Origin: Begonia masoniana
Taxonomy: Eukaryota > Streptophyta > Magnoliopsida > Cucurbitales > Begoniaceae
Direction of reading: 5' to 3'
DNA: 64,000 nt
NCBI GenBank assembly: GCA_022432975.1
Contig: CM039510.1
Location: 34,218,454-34,282,453 of the forward strand
The notes under the pieces: model-generated
Database searches by the model: none
What the model saw: the letters and a program-made list of their open reading frames with translations, nothing else
What the model was told of the DNA's origin: nothing
Program-made: the position numbers and the translations under genes
Part shown: in pieces, positions 11,068 through 21,728 of the stretch
Numbering within the stretch: position 1 is the first letter of the stretch
Layout: each line of letters starts with the position of its first letter

Positions 11068-12352
11068 CTACGCAGGAGGGGCATCATCGTCAGAGTCTGT
11101 GGCGTTGTTCGCCATCCAAGTCTGGAACCTCTTGTTTATCACTTTATAAGACTCATCGAGATAATGTTGTGGCTGCGTCACCTCTTTCTGAGAAGCGATC
11201 ACCCCACGCTGTCCTACGACGAGTTCATCCACTCTGTCTATGAGTTGCTGGATGTCTCGTTGCTGGCTTTGCTATGATTCCAGCACTTGCTGTAGATGCT
11301 GATGGTGTGTCTACTGCATCTCATACATTTGCTGTTGTTGCTGGTACTGTTGCTGGTGGTGTGTTTGCTGCATCTCATATATCTGCTGTTGTTGCTGGTA
11401 CTGTTGCTGGTGCATATCATACAACTGCTGTTGATGCATCTGTTGTATCTGATATAGCTGTTGCAGATAATGCCTCGTATCCCAGCTGCTTCTCTCATCC
11501 TCTTCAGGGGCGTTTGATGGCGATGTAGTTTCATCCATCTGCACTGCCTGAGAGGTGGATGGCCCCTAATTTCTCTTCAACACCCACTCGCCATCGACAC
11601 GATGCTCATCCGTATCAAATGGGTCGTGTCAAATACGTCGGTAGATCTACGGGAGATTATCTGCTCTCCAAGCAGTATGCGAATCCCAGCTTGCACGACG
11701 AGCTTCAGAATCAATGCCCCGTATGAGAGATTAGTCGTGGGTGCCCTCCCGACCTCACACATGTGATTTAAAATCAAGAAACCGGCTTCCTGTTGCACAG
11801 CTTCTCCATGACATAGAGGTTCATGCAGCTCACATGATTTCGATGGCCCTCTCGCGGCAGAAGGGTGTGGGCGAACAAGTTTTAGAGAACCCGACCTTTA
11901 ACATTCAACTCGTTCGCTCTTGGCTTCACGAACGCCCCAATGGTCAGATTGCAGTGAATTTGCCGTAGGAACTCTACTCCATCGGGCAATGTAAAAAAAG
12001 GGCAATCTCGGGAAGCATGTTAATATCGCTCCGCCTCTTCTATGTTAAACCCCAGAACTTCATTCACTTGCTCTGCCCATATCAAAAATTCAAATCCAAA
12101 AATGTACGTCCTCAAACCAGTTAAAACTCCATCTGTTTCGATCGCCCTCAGGTTGGCGTAGAACAAGCGAACTATTCTCTCACACATCTCGCTTGTCAAT
12201 GCATTGATCCCGTTTAGGCCGATGTTCTCAAACATCTCTTTGATACTTAACGACTCTCAACCGCTAAAGTCTACATGCATGCAAAAGTTTATTGAGCGTT
12301 TTTGCATATCTTGCTCAAACTTTCTTTGGCAATCTTGGGACAAAAATTCCAT
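11068..12352 (-). pseudogene. MULE-2 second gene, FYAN-domain protein, broken
   Basis: The frame starts at ATG 12352 (MEFLSQDCQRKFEQDM) and can be followed to a stop at 11068. Order of parts: the FYAN block (RIVRLFYANLR near 12150, then RTYIFGFEFLIWAEQVNEVL); VKPRANELNVKGRV and LLPREGHRNHVSCMNLYVME near 11810-11930; GALILKLVVQAGIRILLGE near 11680; a Gln/Tyr/Met-rich repeat region (11311-11544); and a coiled-coil-like end with an acidic DSDDD tail. Lesions are TGA at 12257, TAA at 12020, a stop at 11881 and frameshifts near 11795 and 11578. The product is not a transposase and has no recognised catalytic motif. Its position, converging on the transposase with its own TIR promoter, suggests an accessory transposition or DNA-binding role; this is inference. 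Confidence 0.72.
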
Positions 12353-12624
12353 AGTAAAATCCTGTCAAGTTCACGTAAAAATAAAATTTAGTTTTTAAAG
12401 TTAAAACGTGTAGAGTACGCTAAACGAGAAAAAAATCATCAGTAATTGAAAAAAAGTATTAAAAAACATAATTAAAAATATTTGAAATTATTTAAATAAA
12501 TAAACATAAATTAAAATATTCATACTTTCAGATTTTTGATATAAACAATAAAAATACAATGCATAAATAATATGTTATAAAAAATTTAATCTCGTATTAA
12601 CATTTTGTAAACGAGTTTTTTTTT

Positions 12625-13384
12625 GGGTTGTCTAAAGTAAATGATAAAAAAACAACCTTCGTACCTGGTAGGTGAATGCAGGGAAATATTAGTGGAATTA
12701 CGAAAAAAGGGAGAATGAGAATCGAGAGAATCGATGAAAATTGAAGAGAATTGAGAAATAGAGGTGTGATTTTTCAAAGCCGTGGTGGGGGCTTTATATA
12801 GGGAAGTTGAGTACGGCCGGTCCATCTGGACCAGCCGTACTCGACGGGAAAAACCACTCACGAGTTTTGTCCTCTAGTGGGGCGAGTACAGCCAGTTCAA
12901 CTAGACCGACCGTACTCGCCCCACTAGAGGACGGACCCCGTGACCCTGGTCACGGGTTTTACGGTGGAGAGGATGCGGCCCGTGACTATTGTCACGGATT
13001 TTTACCCTCTGAGTACGGCCGGTCCATTTGGACCGGCCGTACTCCCCACTAAATGACAAAACCCGTGACAAAAGTCATGGGTTTTGCCCATAGAAGGACG
13101 GCTGGTCCTCCTACCAGCCGTCCTCGGTTACCGAGTACAGCTGGTCCAGCAAGACCAGTCGTACTCGGCCTCCATATTTTGTAAAAAATTGCAAAACGAG
13201 TCCAGTACGGTCGGTCCAGCTAGACCGGTCGTACTCGATAACGGAGGACGGCCTTCTCACCCCCCTGCAAGGTTGAAATTGTATGTTTTCGATACTTTAA
13301 GATTTTACTCAATGAATAGTATTTTTTAAGGGTTTTTAAACCACCAACCCTTACTTTAGGGTTTTTTTTTAAAAAAAAAAACCC
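12625..13384 (-). repeat. MULE-2 right terminal inverted repeat
   Basis: The inverse complement of the left TIR. It holds about five palindromic modules of the GAGTACGGCCGGTCC/GGACCGGCCGTACTC type, near 12808, 12882, 13013, 13133 and 13205. The palindromes have diverged between the two TIRs while each remains self-complementary in most positions. Confidence 0.85.
12655..12803 (-). promoter_or_regulatory. TIR promoter for the MULE-2 second gene
   Basis: On the minus strand a TATA box (CCTATATAAAGCC, about 12789-12801) is followed by a pyrimidine-rich leader and a splice donor after CATTCACCTACCA, giving GGTACGAAGG at about 12660. It mirrors the transposase promoter in the left TIR. A possible acceptor (TTGACAG) lies about 14 bases before the ATG at 12352. 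Confidence 0.6.
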
Positions 13385-13790
13385 TAAAATTAATAACATA
13401 ATAATACAGTTAGCTGGAGTCATGTCTGCGATCAAATTTAACACACTCTTGTTAATACTCTTGTTACCTTTTGTCTCACTATATCATAAAATGGCATTTA
13501 GTGGATTACGTGTCGGCATCTATTTTGAACACTGTGTCACGAACGGTTCACAAAGATTTATTATTTAATTCTACAGTTGGCAATCAGGTTTCATTTATCA
13601 ATCAACGCATTAATCAAACGAGTACAATTTGACCCTAAACTATGATGAAAAAATATAATTTTTCTCGTAAACTTTGATAATAGTTTAAAACAACCGTAAT
13701 ATATGAATAATAGGTAATTCACTCTCTATTGTGTTATTTTCTATTAGAATGACACGTTTTCATTACGTCACCTATTTTACTATCCCATAT

Positions 13791-14658
13791 TAGGGGTGAG
13801 CAAAAATCGGTCCGATCAGATTTTAGAGAAAATTGGGACTGCATTAATAAAATTTGGTTTTCAATTTTCAGGACCGGGACCATTTAAACTTTTTTAAAGA
13901 TCGGACCAGAACCGGACTAGAATTTCGATTCCGGCTCTGGTCCAAATCCGGTTTTTTCATTTCAATTTTTAAAAAAAAAAATTCCAAAAAAGAATAAGAA
14001 TTTCACGGGATCATTGACATATAAGAAAGAATACTCAATGCACAATAAATGACTAATTAGCATCAAGCACGCAAACATCAACTAATGCACGCAAATATCA
14101 ACTAATTAACATCAAGCAGTTCAGCAATTGCAAAGCAAAAAAAACAGAGAAAATCACTGAGAAAAAAATAGTTTGAAGAAACTATAGGAGAAAATCAACC
14201 TTCGTGAAAATCCACCCACAAATGAAACAAGAGCTTACCTTAATCGGACGTTGGTGACTCAAATCGTCCTTCAGTCTGACGAAGACAGGCACGGTGCTGC
14301 GAAGCGAGGTGCGAGCAAAGAGAGTGGTTGGGGCTTGGGCGTCGAGCGACTGTGAAGTGCGAGAAGAAAGAGACAGAGAGTGGCTGGGCTCGGCGTTGGC
14401 GATGGGGGCTCGACGCTGGATGACTGGCGTAGGTTTGCACTTTGCAAAGAGCGAAGTTTGCTTTGATTTTCTAAGAGTGACGGCCGAAGACCACGAATTA
14501 CGCAGAGAGGAATAGGCAAGTAATTCGGTTCGGTTTTTACGGTTCTCCTTAAAAAAAATCGAATTTTGAATTTTCAAAGTGCAAAACCATCCAGAACCGG
14601 ATCAAAATTTTGGTTCTGATCCGGTTCTTCAGTCCGGTCCGGTTTTTGATCACCGCTG
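13791..14658 (-). mobile_element. hAT-type non-autonomous transposon
   Basis: The start TAGGGGTGAGCAAAAATCGG and the inverted end CAGCGGTGATCAAAAACCGG are imperfect terminal inverted repeats. The 8-bp target tcccatat is duplicated at 13783-13790 and 14659-14666, the length made by hAT transposases. The 868-bp element has no transposase. On the minus strand it retains what looks like a leader exon ending in a splice donor (AAGGTAAGCTC near 14240), so it is probably a deletion derivative of an autonomous element. Confidence 0.85.
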
Positions 14659-14905
14659 TCCCATATGACCTGCTTCTGTTTTGAATCTCCGACGTCGCCC
14701 TCGCCCTCGCCCTCTTTCTCTCTCCTTCCCTCGCTCTCTTTCCGCTCTTTCTTCTCTTCTTCACTTTCTCTCCTCTTCATTCAGGCAACAATGGCGCTCC
14801 GGCAACCTAAGGTTTTTCCGTTCGATTTTACTGAAAGTTCAGTTGGGCAACTGGTTCTTACTCTCGCAAGTATCTCGACATTCGACTGGAAAATCAAATG
14901 GTCGA

Positions 14906-15371
14906 AATGTAGTTGAATGAGAAACATTTTAAAGCAAAAAAGATCAAAGTTTTCGCACCTGGGTCTCTTTCAGATTGTGTATTTTCTGGATTTTTACCAA
15001 TAAAAGGAGGTGAGATTGATGATTTCGCAGAGTTCAAGCTCACACCCATGAAAAGGTTGAGCTGTCCATTACAGAAGATGGGAAGTTGGCGAGGAGGCTG
15101 TCGTTAGGAGAGTACAAGCGAGCAGTGTCGTGGTCTAAGTATTTGCTTTCTTCAGGAGGAGAGATAAAGGGAAAAGAAAAAGAGGAATGGAGCGCCGACA
15201 TGTCGCAGCTGTTCATTGGCTGCAAATTTGCTACCGGAAGACATAGCAGAATTTTCAAAGGAGTGTATAAACACAGAGATGCGGCGATTAAGCTTATGAG
15301 TCAGCCTGAGGAAGATGAAGAGTTGGCTTGTATGCTTGAAAAACAGTTTTCCTCTGAAGTAAACACAGAGG
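14906..15371 (+). pseudogene. Captured fragment of a Raf-like protein kinase gene
   Basis: The frame at 15086-15371 reads RRLSLGEYKRAVSWSKYL, then EEWSADMSQLFIGCKF, the Gly-rich loop region ATGRHSRIFKGVY, an AAIKL motif with the ATP-binding Lys, and QPEEDEELACMLEKQFSSEV. This matches the start of group C Raf-like Ser/Thr kinases (HT1-like). It stops after the first part of the N-lobe. The catalytic loop, DFG and C-lobe are absent, so it has no kinase activity. It lies between inverted repeats and probably comes from one exon plus part of the upstream coding region of a gene elsewhere in the genome. Confidence 0.75.
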
Positions 15372-15710
15372 TGTGGCGACGGCGATCTAAGAACCAGTTG
15401 CCCAACTGAACTTTCAGTAAAATCAGATCGAAAAATCTTAGGTTGCCGGAGCGCCATTGTTGCCAGAAATGAAGAGGAGAGAAAGTGAAGAAAGAGTGGG
15501 AAGAGAGCGAGGGCGAGGGCGAGAGCGAGAGGTGAAGCCGGAGATACAAAACACATGCAGGCAGGGCATATCGGATAGTAAAATAGGCGACGAAAATATA
15601 TCATTTTAACAGAAAATGACATGGTAAAGGGACATTGCCATTATCGAAATTTATACTAAAAATTACCTTTTAATTTTATTAATTTTAAGAAAATTTTTAA
15701 CATTTCAATC

Positions 15711-15969
<259 letters not shown>

Positions 15970-15984
15970 GTTTAGGAATTTTGA

Positions 15985-16135
15985 AAAAAAACTGTTAAAT
16001 TTAACTGAAAAATTGACGGTAGGGTTTAAATTGCAAACGTTTTATACGTTAGGGTTTGATTGGGTACAAAAAAAACGTTAGGTACCAAATGGTTACTGAC
16101 CCCATACGTTGGGGTCTAAATGGTACTTTTCCCTA
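15985..16135. repeat. TIR-like terminus of an unidentified DNA transposon
   Basis: Short phrases such as GGTAGGGTTTAAATTG, GTTAGGGTTTGATTGGG and GGGGTCTAAATGGTAC resemble termini of plant MULE-type or MITE families whose ends read like AAAGTACCATTTAGACCCC. The other end was not identified. A similar phrase (TACAATTTGACCCTAAACTA) sits at 13622, so the two may belong together. Confidence 0.35.
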
Positions 16136-16329
16136 ATATTTATGTGATATTTTTTATTAAACAGTATCAAATACTTTTTATTAATACATTCAATTTTATA
16201 TACTTTGACTTAACATAACTAAGTTTTAAATTAAATGAATAAATATCGTTGACATATAATTATTAATACTTATTATAATTTTAAATGAAATTTTTTTAAA
16301 ACTTATATTAACATAAGTGGAAATATTTA

Positions 16330-16515
16330 TAAAGGTTCGACTCGTTAGACTCGGTTCGTTAAGGCTCGTTAGGCTCGTTGAACCGGCTCGGCTCATTTAA
16401 CTCGTGGCTCGCGAGCCGGCTCGGGCATTAGGCTCGTTAAGATCGACTCGTTAAGCTCGATTCGTTTAACTCGTTAGGCTCGGTAAGCTGGACTACTTCT
16501 GGCTCGGCACGTATC
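16330..16515. repeat. GGCTCG/CTCGTTAA-rich repeat
   Basis: Many copies of GGCTCGTT and ACTCGTTA, plus the inverted pair GAACCGGCTCGG / GCGAGCCGGCTC. Such GGCTCG-rich sequences occur in plant non-autonomous hAT elements, but no target duplication was found here. Confidence 0.4.
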
Positions 16516-16834
16516 GCTGGTTAGTCATGCCTAACTATAGCATGACTTTGAGTTTCTTTTTAATTTTCTTCAAAAAGAATGATAATCTTCTGCTACAGTC
16601 TCGTTTAATCTAAAATCTTCTATGCATGTCTTCACTTTCTGGGTAATTTTAGTGTTGTCCTTTTCAAAAATTAAATGATAAAGTTGTGGTGGAATCAGAC
16701 TTGCAGATCTCAAACACTAAACAGGATGAAAAAGAAATCTCATAGATTAACCATTTCTTTTATTTATATATGCGAATCGCACAAACCAGAACCTATATCA
16801 TCCAACGGATTGAACTTACTTGACCGCATCTTCA

Positions 16835-17185
16835 TCAAACTGTGATTGGTCGAAACGAGAGAAGCTTCTCGAATTTCTGCCATGGCTTCACCCACACAAT
16901 TGCTTCGTAATTCTTCGTCGCACCGCGTTCCTCCGCCACCACATGCAGCTTGAACTTCGTCCCCGCTACCACCTGTGTTTCTCCCTTCACCACCGCGACG
17001 AATTTCAGGCTCCCCTTGGATTCTTTGTTGTACTCACTCACTGCGAATTCCCCCGCTTTCTGCACCTCAGGATCCTTGATGTCCTTCACCGGTTTCCAGC
17101 CGCCGACGAGATATTCCCGGCCTCCTTCGAAGGCGTGCAGAGGAAGGACGACTAAGAGAAAAGCAAAAATGGAGAGGGATTTCAT
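16835..17185 (-). CDS. Phytocystatin (cysteine protease inhibitor)
   Basis: A 116-residue single-exon protein. It starts with a hydrophobic signal peptide (MKSLSIFAFLLVVLPLHA, cleavage likely near residue 18), so it is secreted or vacuolar. The family's three contact sites are present: GG in the N-terminal part (LVGGW, residues 27-31), the central QVVAG loop (QxVxG, about residues 71-75) and a Trp in the second hairpin (VWVKPW, about 97-102). The phytocystatin helix signature appears as VQKAGEFAVSEYNK (about 41-54), a variant of LARFAV. It would bind the active-site cleft of papain-type proteases, in defence or in control of endogenous proteolysis. Length and motifs are normal for a small cystatin. 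It is the only host gene in the window that looks complete; no neighbour suggests co-regulation. Confidence 0.92.
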   Translation of the reverse strand: MKSLSIFAFLLVVLPLHAFEGGREYLVGGWKPVKDIKDPEVQKAGEFAVSEYNKESKGSLKFVAVVKGETQVVAGTKFKLHVVAEERGATKNYEAIVWVKPWQKFEKLLSFRPITV

Positions 17186-17217
17186 TATTACCGTCGATTG
17201 ATTCTTACTCCATTGGG

Positions 17218-17236
17218 TGGCTTTTATTAGAGGAGA
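17218..17236 (-). promoter_or_regulatory. Possible TATA-like box of the cystatin gene
   Basis: On the minus strand CTCTAATAAAAGCCACC lies about 35-50 bases before the cystatin ATG. It is the only AT-rich TATA-like motif at this distance. The leader would be very short, so the true start site may be elsewhere. Confidence 0.35.
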
Positions 17237-19159
17237 CGAGGCGCGGACTCAGGTCCACTTCGTGGGATTGAGATTTTTGTTGAGACGATTTTACCCTCAT
17301 TGTTGAATGTAAATTACGCATACCAACCGTAACGGATTGGAAGTGGAAAGTAGTTGTCTGTATTGGAAGCAGAAAGTGCAGAGAAGATGGCATGTTGAAC
17401 AAATCATCATCACTCATCAAATTATGTATTTACTCTTCATTTCCAATAATTAAATTAATTTCCATTTATTTTAAATTATTATATATATATATATATATAT
17501 AATTATTAAAATAATTTATTAATTACACCAATTAATATTTAATATGTCAGGGTGTATGATTATAGAATAAAATTATAGAGTAAACGTAACATTATTAAAA
17601 AATATAAATAACTAAGCAACTCCAAATCGATAATTAGTATTATTTAATATGTATCGTGATGGCCAATATTAATTTGCTACATTTTTTCTACAAGCCTAAC
17701 CTATGATTTGCATTTGAGTTACTGTTATGCAGGTGACTAACTCGGGTTAGTGTGGATTTATATTTTGGTTAGCTTAGTCGATTGCTTTAATTCTAAACCG
17801 TGATGAAACATGAAACAAAAACAACCCCGTAACAAATTAAGATCCAGAACAAGAAGAGTAATGTTATGTTTATTATCTAATTTCACATCATAATTCTTAC
17901 CTCATTCATTAAGTGATGTAATAAACATGATGTATTACAAATAGTTAAAATAATCATTAATTACTTAAATTAATGAGTGACACGTGAGATGATAAAAATA
18001 AAGAGTAAGATTAAAAAATTACTCAAATAAAAATAAAGAGGATTATGACAAGTCAATCAATGGGAAAAAGATGACCTAGAACTATTTTTTTTTCTAGGAT
18101 AAAATTTTGAGTTATAGATATATACGCTTTATTGTGTCAATCATTTAAAGGCTAAAGGTTTCTTTTAGGAGTCTTGAAAGTATTTATTCCATACTTTTAG
18201 CATAAATTATTCTTTGCTAACTTACCAATATAACTATTTTTTTCAAGTTAAAAGACTGTTTTAGCAAGTAAGAAAAAGTACTTCTCAAATTTGTTTTCCT
18301 AATAGGTTGAAATTCAATATAACATAATATAATTTTTTAATTTTTATTCTTTAATTTTAAAATAATTACACAAATTTAAATTTTTGTAGCTCTAAAATTA
18401 CACTCCTACTTTCTATCTTTCTCCTCTGATATTTTCCCTATTACATGATTTAATATCATAATATATTTTGTTTTATGAATTTTTATTCATATGAAATTTT
18501 TTATTTTTTTAAATAAATTATTTTATTTATGATTTTTTATCATAAACAATAAATTTAACAAATATAATAATGTACTATAACGTAATTGGATGTCTTATTA
18601 ATAATTATACAGTGTAGCAACTACTTAATCATCCAAAATAACTATTGAAATGTTACGTTATCCTATTGGTATTAAGATATTCAAGTTTTACAAGAAAACC
18701 CCAAGCGATGACCCAATTTGCGCCATAAATCCTTGAAGATTCGAGGTGACATTGTGGCATTGGAGAATACTAAATCTCGGAGTGGGGCCATTATTTCAAA
18801 AAGTCCATATGCACAACACATGTCGTGCAACAATACTAAGAACGCAAGGTTGCAACACTGACATCGCAAGTGCGCACACACCCATGTGTCACACATTGTT
18901 TGGCTATTATGGGGCTCGTGGTTTTAGCATTGTTTTGGCGACGGCGTTGGCTATTGTGTTGGGTATTGCGGCACCACATTTGGTGGTGGCGATGCAAGAT
19001 TTTAGGCATAATTTGGAAATTTATCTCATGCATTTTCGGGATAGATTTTATTCTTATCATAGAATTCAATAATTGTTTCAAGAGTTTTCAAAAAGTTACT
19101 TATGTTTCTCCGATTATAAAGTAACGCCCCATTTATTCAAACAATTTATTTATTTATTT
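17237..19159. other. AT-rich intergenic region upstream of the cystatin gene
   Basis: It contains an (AT)n run at about 17480-17503 and AT-rich sequence to 18660. The segment 18680-19070 is less AT-rich and has overlapping open frames on both strands (for example 18746-19072 plus, 18836-19081 minus), none with a recognised motif. No gene is called. Confidence 0.5.
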
Positions 19160-21004
19160 TTTAAAACATGCTATGAAGTGTCTTTGAAAACCATTTTCTT
19201 TATAACCATAAGAGTCATGAGAAGGTTTCTAAATTAGAAATTAAATGTTTCAAATGCGAAAAATTTGGTCATTATGCTAATAAATGTTTGACCAAGAAGA
19301 AGTTAAATAATCTTAATCTGGATAAAAATCTTATTTTAAACTCCACTAATGGAGATAGCCGGAGTGAATAAAGGTGCTCCACTACTTTTTATATCAGTAC
19401 TAATTAGGACAGGTACAAAGCTGCTGCTTTATTAAATTCGATCAATATTATCTTCTTACTTTTTCTGCAAAATGGATATGTCGCAATCGCCAGGACTTAT
19501 CCATTTCTTCGCCCTAGGAGAATCATCAATAAAAATAAATTTAATAATTAATTTTATATCTGCATTCAATACTCTTGACCAGGACTTTCAATTTATTTTA
19601 CACTTTAACTCCAAAGTGATTTCTCTAAATCAGAAGGTAAATGATTTTAATTTTAAATCAGTAAATTTTGAAAATTATTCCAATTTAAAATCAGAATAAG
19701 AACCTTGGACTTTATCAGTAATTGATTAAATCAAGAATTCATCTAATTTAACTTTAAATTTCTACCCTGGAAGAATTGATTTATTTTAATTAGTATTTAA
19801 AAATCAGTATCTTTAAATTTTAAATCAATCTGCTTAAGAGACTCTCGATAAGGGATCTCAATTTATTAAAAGAAATTTTCAGAACTGTTAATCACTTAAG
19901 TGATAAATCTGAAAGTTCTGTGGTATTCTATACCTACAGAGTTAGCAGTATTCTGTTCCAGTTGGAAACCTCGATTTTTTATGAGGCTTTTCTAGCTGAA
20001 ACTAAAATCAGTACAATCTTTCTGTTAACATCAAACCCATCAGGACAATTCTTTATTTTCAGAGTTATATGGAAAAAGGTAACTCTTTTCAGAATGACTT
20101 TTTGTCGGGAAGAAATCAGTAAACAAGAAATCTGTAAACTTAAACTTTTGACAAATTAAAAGGTCGGTAAGCTTAAAGAGATTTATCTCCGTCTTCCAAT
20201 GGAGATTATCTACTTTTGTTATCAATACTTTAAAAAATTAATATGCAGAATTGCTGGATGGTCTATTATGGACCTTTCCTATTTTCAGAAATCTAGGAGA
20301 ATTTAAAATCTGAAATAAAATATCCTTCTGGATATCAAGATTCAAAAATTAATCAGTATTCGTCTTTCTAGAATTATTCAAAAATATTCGAATGATAAAA
20401 ATGGGAGAATCTATTAAAGAAATAAAGCTTATTCGAGGAGTAAGCCTCCAAATCAAATCTGTAATAAAATCGAATCAGTATTAAAGACAAGTGGATCTGT
20501 TATGCAGAAAGCAGAGCATCTTTAAAGTTGCATTTGCTTTTAATCCGAAACGAATCTGTAAGAAAAAGGAAAAAGCAGAAAAGCAGTGCATTTGCAAAAG
20601 ATGCAATAAGCCGAGCATCTGCAAAAGCACAGTAGCTTTTATCGGTCATTCTGTCAGGATCACATAATTAAGAAGATGTAGTGGAGAAGCGGGACCACAT
20701 CACGATAACTCTAAAGATTCGTCAATAATTCGTCAAGTGGAAAAGCAAGACCACCGCAACGCAATTATTCAGCAGTCAGCCGTAAGCAACGACAACAGCA
20801 GCACTTTCTCTTCTCTTCCTTTAAATTGAGAAATTTGTAATTAGAATAACGAAGCTTTTAGACATCCACTCTCTCTCTGTACATTGCTCTCTTGGTTTTA
20901 TTTCTCTCTCTTCCTTTGTAAGTTTTTCTTTCTTTTAATAAAATCCTCTTATTGTATATTTAATCTTCCATTGTTCTTGTTCTGTTTCCGATCCTCTCCC
21001 TCCT
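19160..21004 (+). repeat. Repeat A: tail of a pararetrovirus-like unit
   Basis: This stretch is repeated, with about 90 percent identity by eye, at 23330-23639 joined to 29738-31304. It begins inside the zinc-finger coding end of the coat-protein-like ORF (FKCEKFGHYANKCL near 19250), continues through about 1.5 kb of noncoding DNA and ends with a leader-like stretch containing CT-rich sequence and an AATAAA signal near 20938. A primer-binding site follows directly. A direct repeat that includes the end of a coding region is expected when a circular genome is integrated head to tail. It is less expected for LTRs. Confidence 0.7.
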
Positions 21005-21005
21005 T

Positions 21006-21018
21006 TGGTATCAGAGCC
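21006..21018 (+). promoter_or_regulatory. Primer-binding site for initiator tRNA-Met
   Basis: TGGTATCAGAGCC is complementary to the 3' end of plant initiator tRNA-Met. Caulimovirids and Copia elements both use it to prime minus-strand synthesis. It lies immediately downstream of repeat A. Confidence 0.85.
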
Positions 21019-21728
21019 ATTTATTTAATGGCTTGCTAAATCCGTAGGTTAATTCATGAATGAATGAGCTTATGATTTCTAAGTTTAACTTAGAAACATT
21101 TGTTGATTCTTCTTAACTATGTAAATTTCACTCATTTAATTTTCTTTGTGAATAAATCTTTTCAAAGTCACGTTGAAGTTTTGTGTGTCACTAATGCGTA
21201 TCAGCTAAGTAGATTGAAACTCTTTTGTTGTTCTTCGTGTATGGATCTTCGAAGTCGCGATGAGTTTGCTGCTAGTCCAGGGTGTGACGTAGGCTTTTGA
21301 CTCGTAAATCGTTGTCTGAAGAGATATACACGAATGAATACTGAAGGATGTTTTGATCTGTTTAGTTAGTCAGTCCCGGTTGAATAGGTGGCCTTGACTC
21401 GTAAATCGTAGACTGAGAAATCGTTTATTGATGAAGAATTTTAAACGATGTTTTAATTTATACAGTTAAGAGCAGAAATCAATTTATGAGTTTAAGATTG
21501 AGTTTGGTTTTCATAGTTTATTCAAGCATGAATTAACATCGTGATATTATGGATTTGTTTCATATTTATTCTGTATTATTCTATCTGAACAACAGAATTC
21601 CTTAGGGAATTCTTTCCCGAATTACAGAATTCTTAATTGAATCAGAAATTGTTTGTTTCTTTTTACGAAAAACCTAGTTTATGGATTTCTCCTCAGGATA
21701 AAAAATTAGGTTATTAATTAATGAACAA
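21019..21728 (+). other. Leader between primer site and coat-protein ORF
   Basis: About 0.7 kb with only short open frames. Two related phrases, GACTCGTAAATCGTTGTCTG at 21299 and GACTCGTAAATCGTAGACTG at 21394, form a diverged direct repeat. Pararetrovirus leaders are of similar length and carry short upstream ORFs, which fits the proposed origin. Confidence 0.5.

Larger units (their letters stand above)
4950..13384 (+). mobile_element. MULE-2, two-gene Mutator-like element with long TIRs
   Basis: The ends are inverse complements: the left end GGGTTTTTTTTTTAAAAA at 4950 matches the right end at 13384, and similarity continues inward for about 760-780 bp. The 8-bp sequence taaaatta flanks both ends (4942-4949 and 13385-13392) and is read as the target duplication; MULEs usually make 8-10 bp. 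Inside are a plus-strand transposase and a minus-strand second gene that face each other, each driven from its own TIR. The solo LTR at 6262-8988 is a later insertion. Without it the element is about 5.7 kb. Both genes carry stops, so this copy is not autonomous now. Confidence 0.85.
13640..15690 (+). mobile_element. Inverted-repeat element with captured kinase fragment
   Basis: Two arms are inverse complements. The left arm covers roughly 13640-13790 plus 14659-14880, interrupted by a hAT-type insert. The right arm covers about 15392-15680. Both arms share CACTTTCTCTCCTCTTCATT, the following CAACAATGGCGCTCCGGC, and outward AAAATAGG near TATCC. Between them lies part of a protein kinase gene. 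The plan is that of a Pack-MULE-like gene-capture element, but no clean termini or target duplication were found, so the class is not settled. Confidence 0.55.

Noticed and set aside
17880..18060. Possible MITE with GAGTAAT ends
   Set aside because: The inverted match is short and weak, and no target duplication was found.
18746..19072. Possible 108-codon gene
   Set aside because: Overlapping frames on both strands, no motif, no promoter seen.
21006..21018. tRNA gene remnants at the TGGTATCAGAGC and TGGCGCCGTTGCC sites
   Set aside because: These are short primer-binding sites complementary to tRNA 3' ends; no cloverleaf is present.
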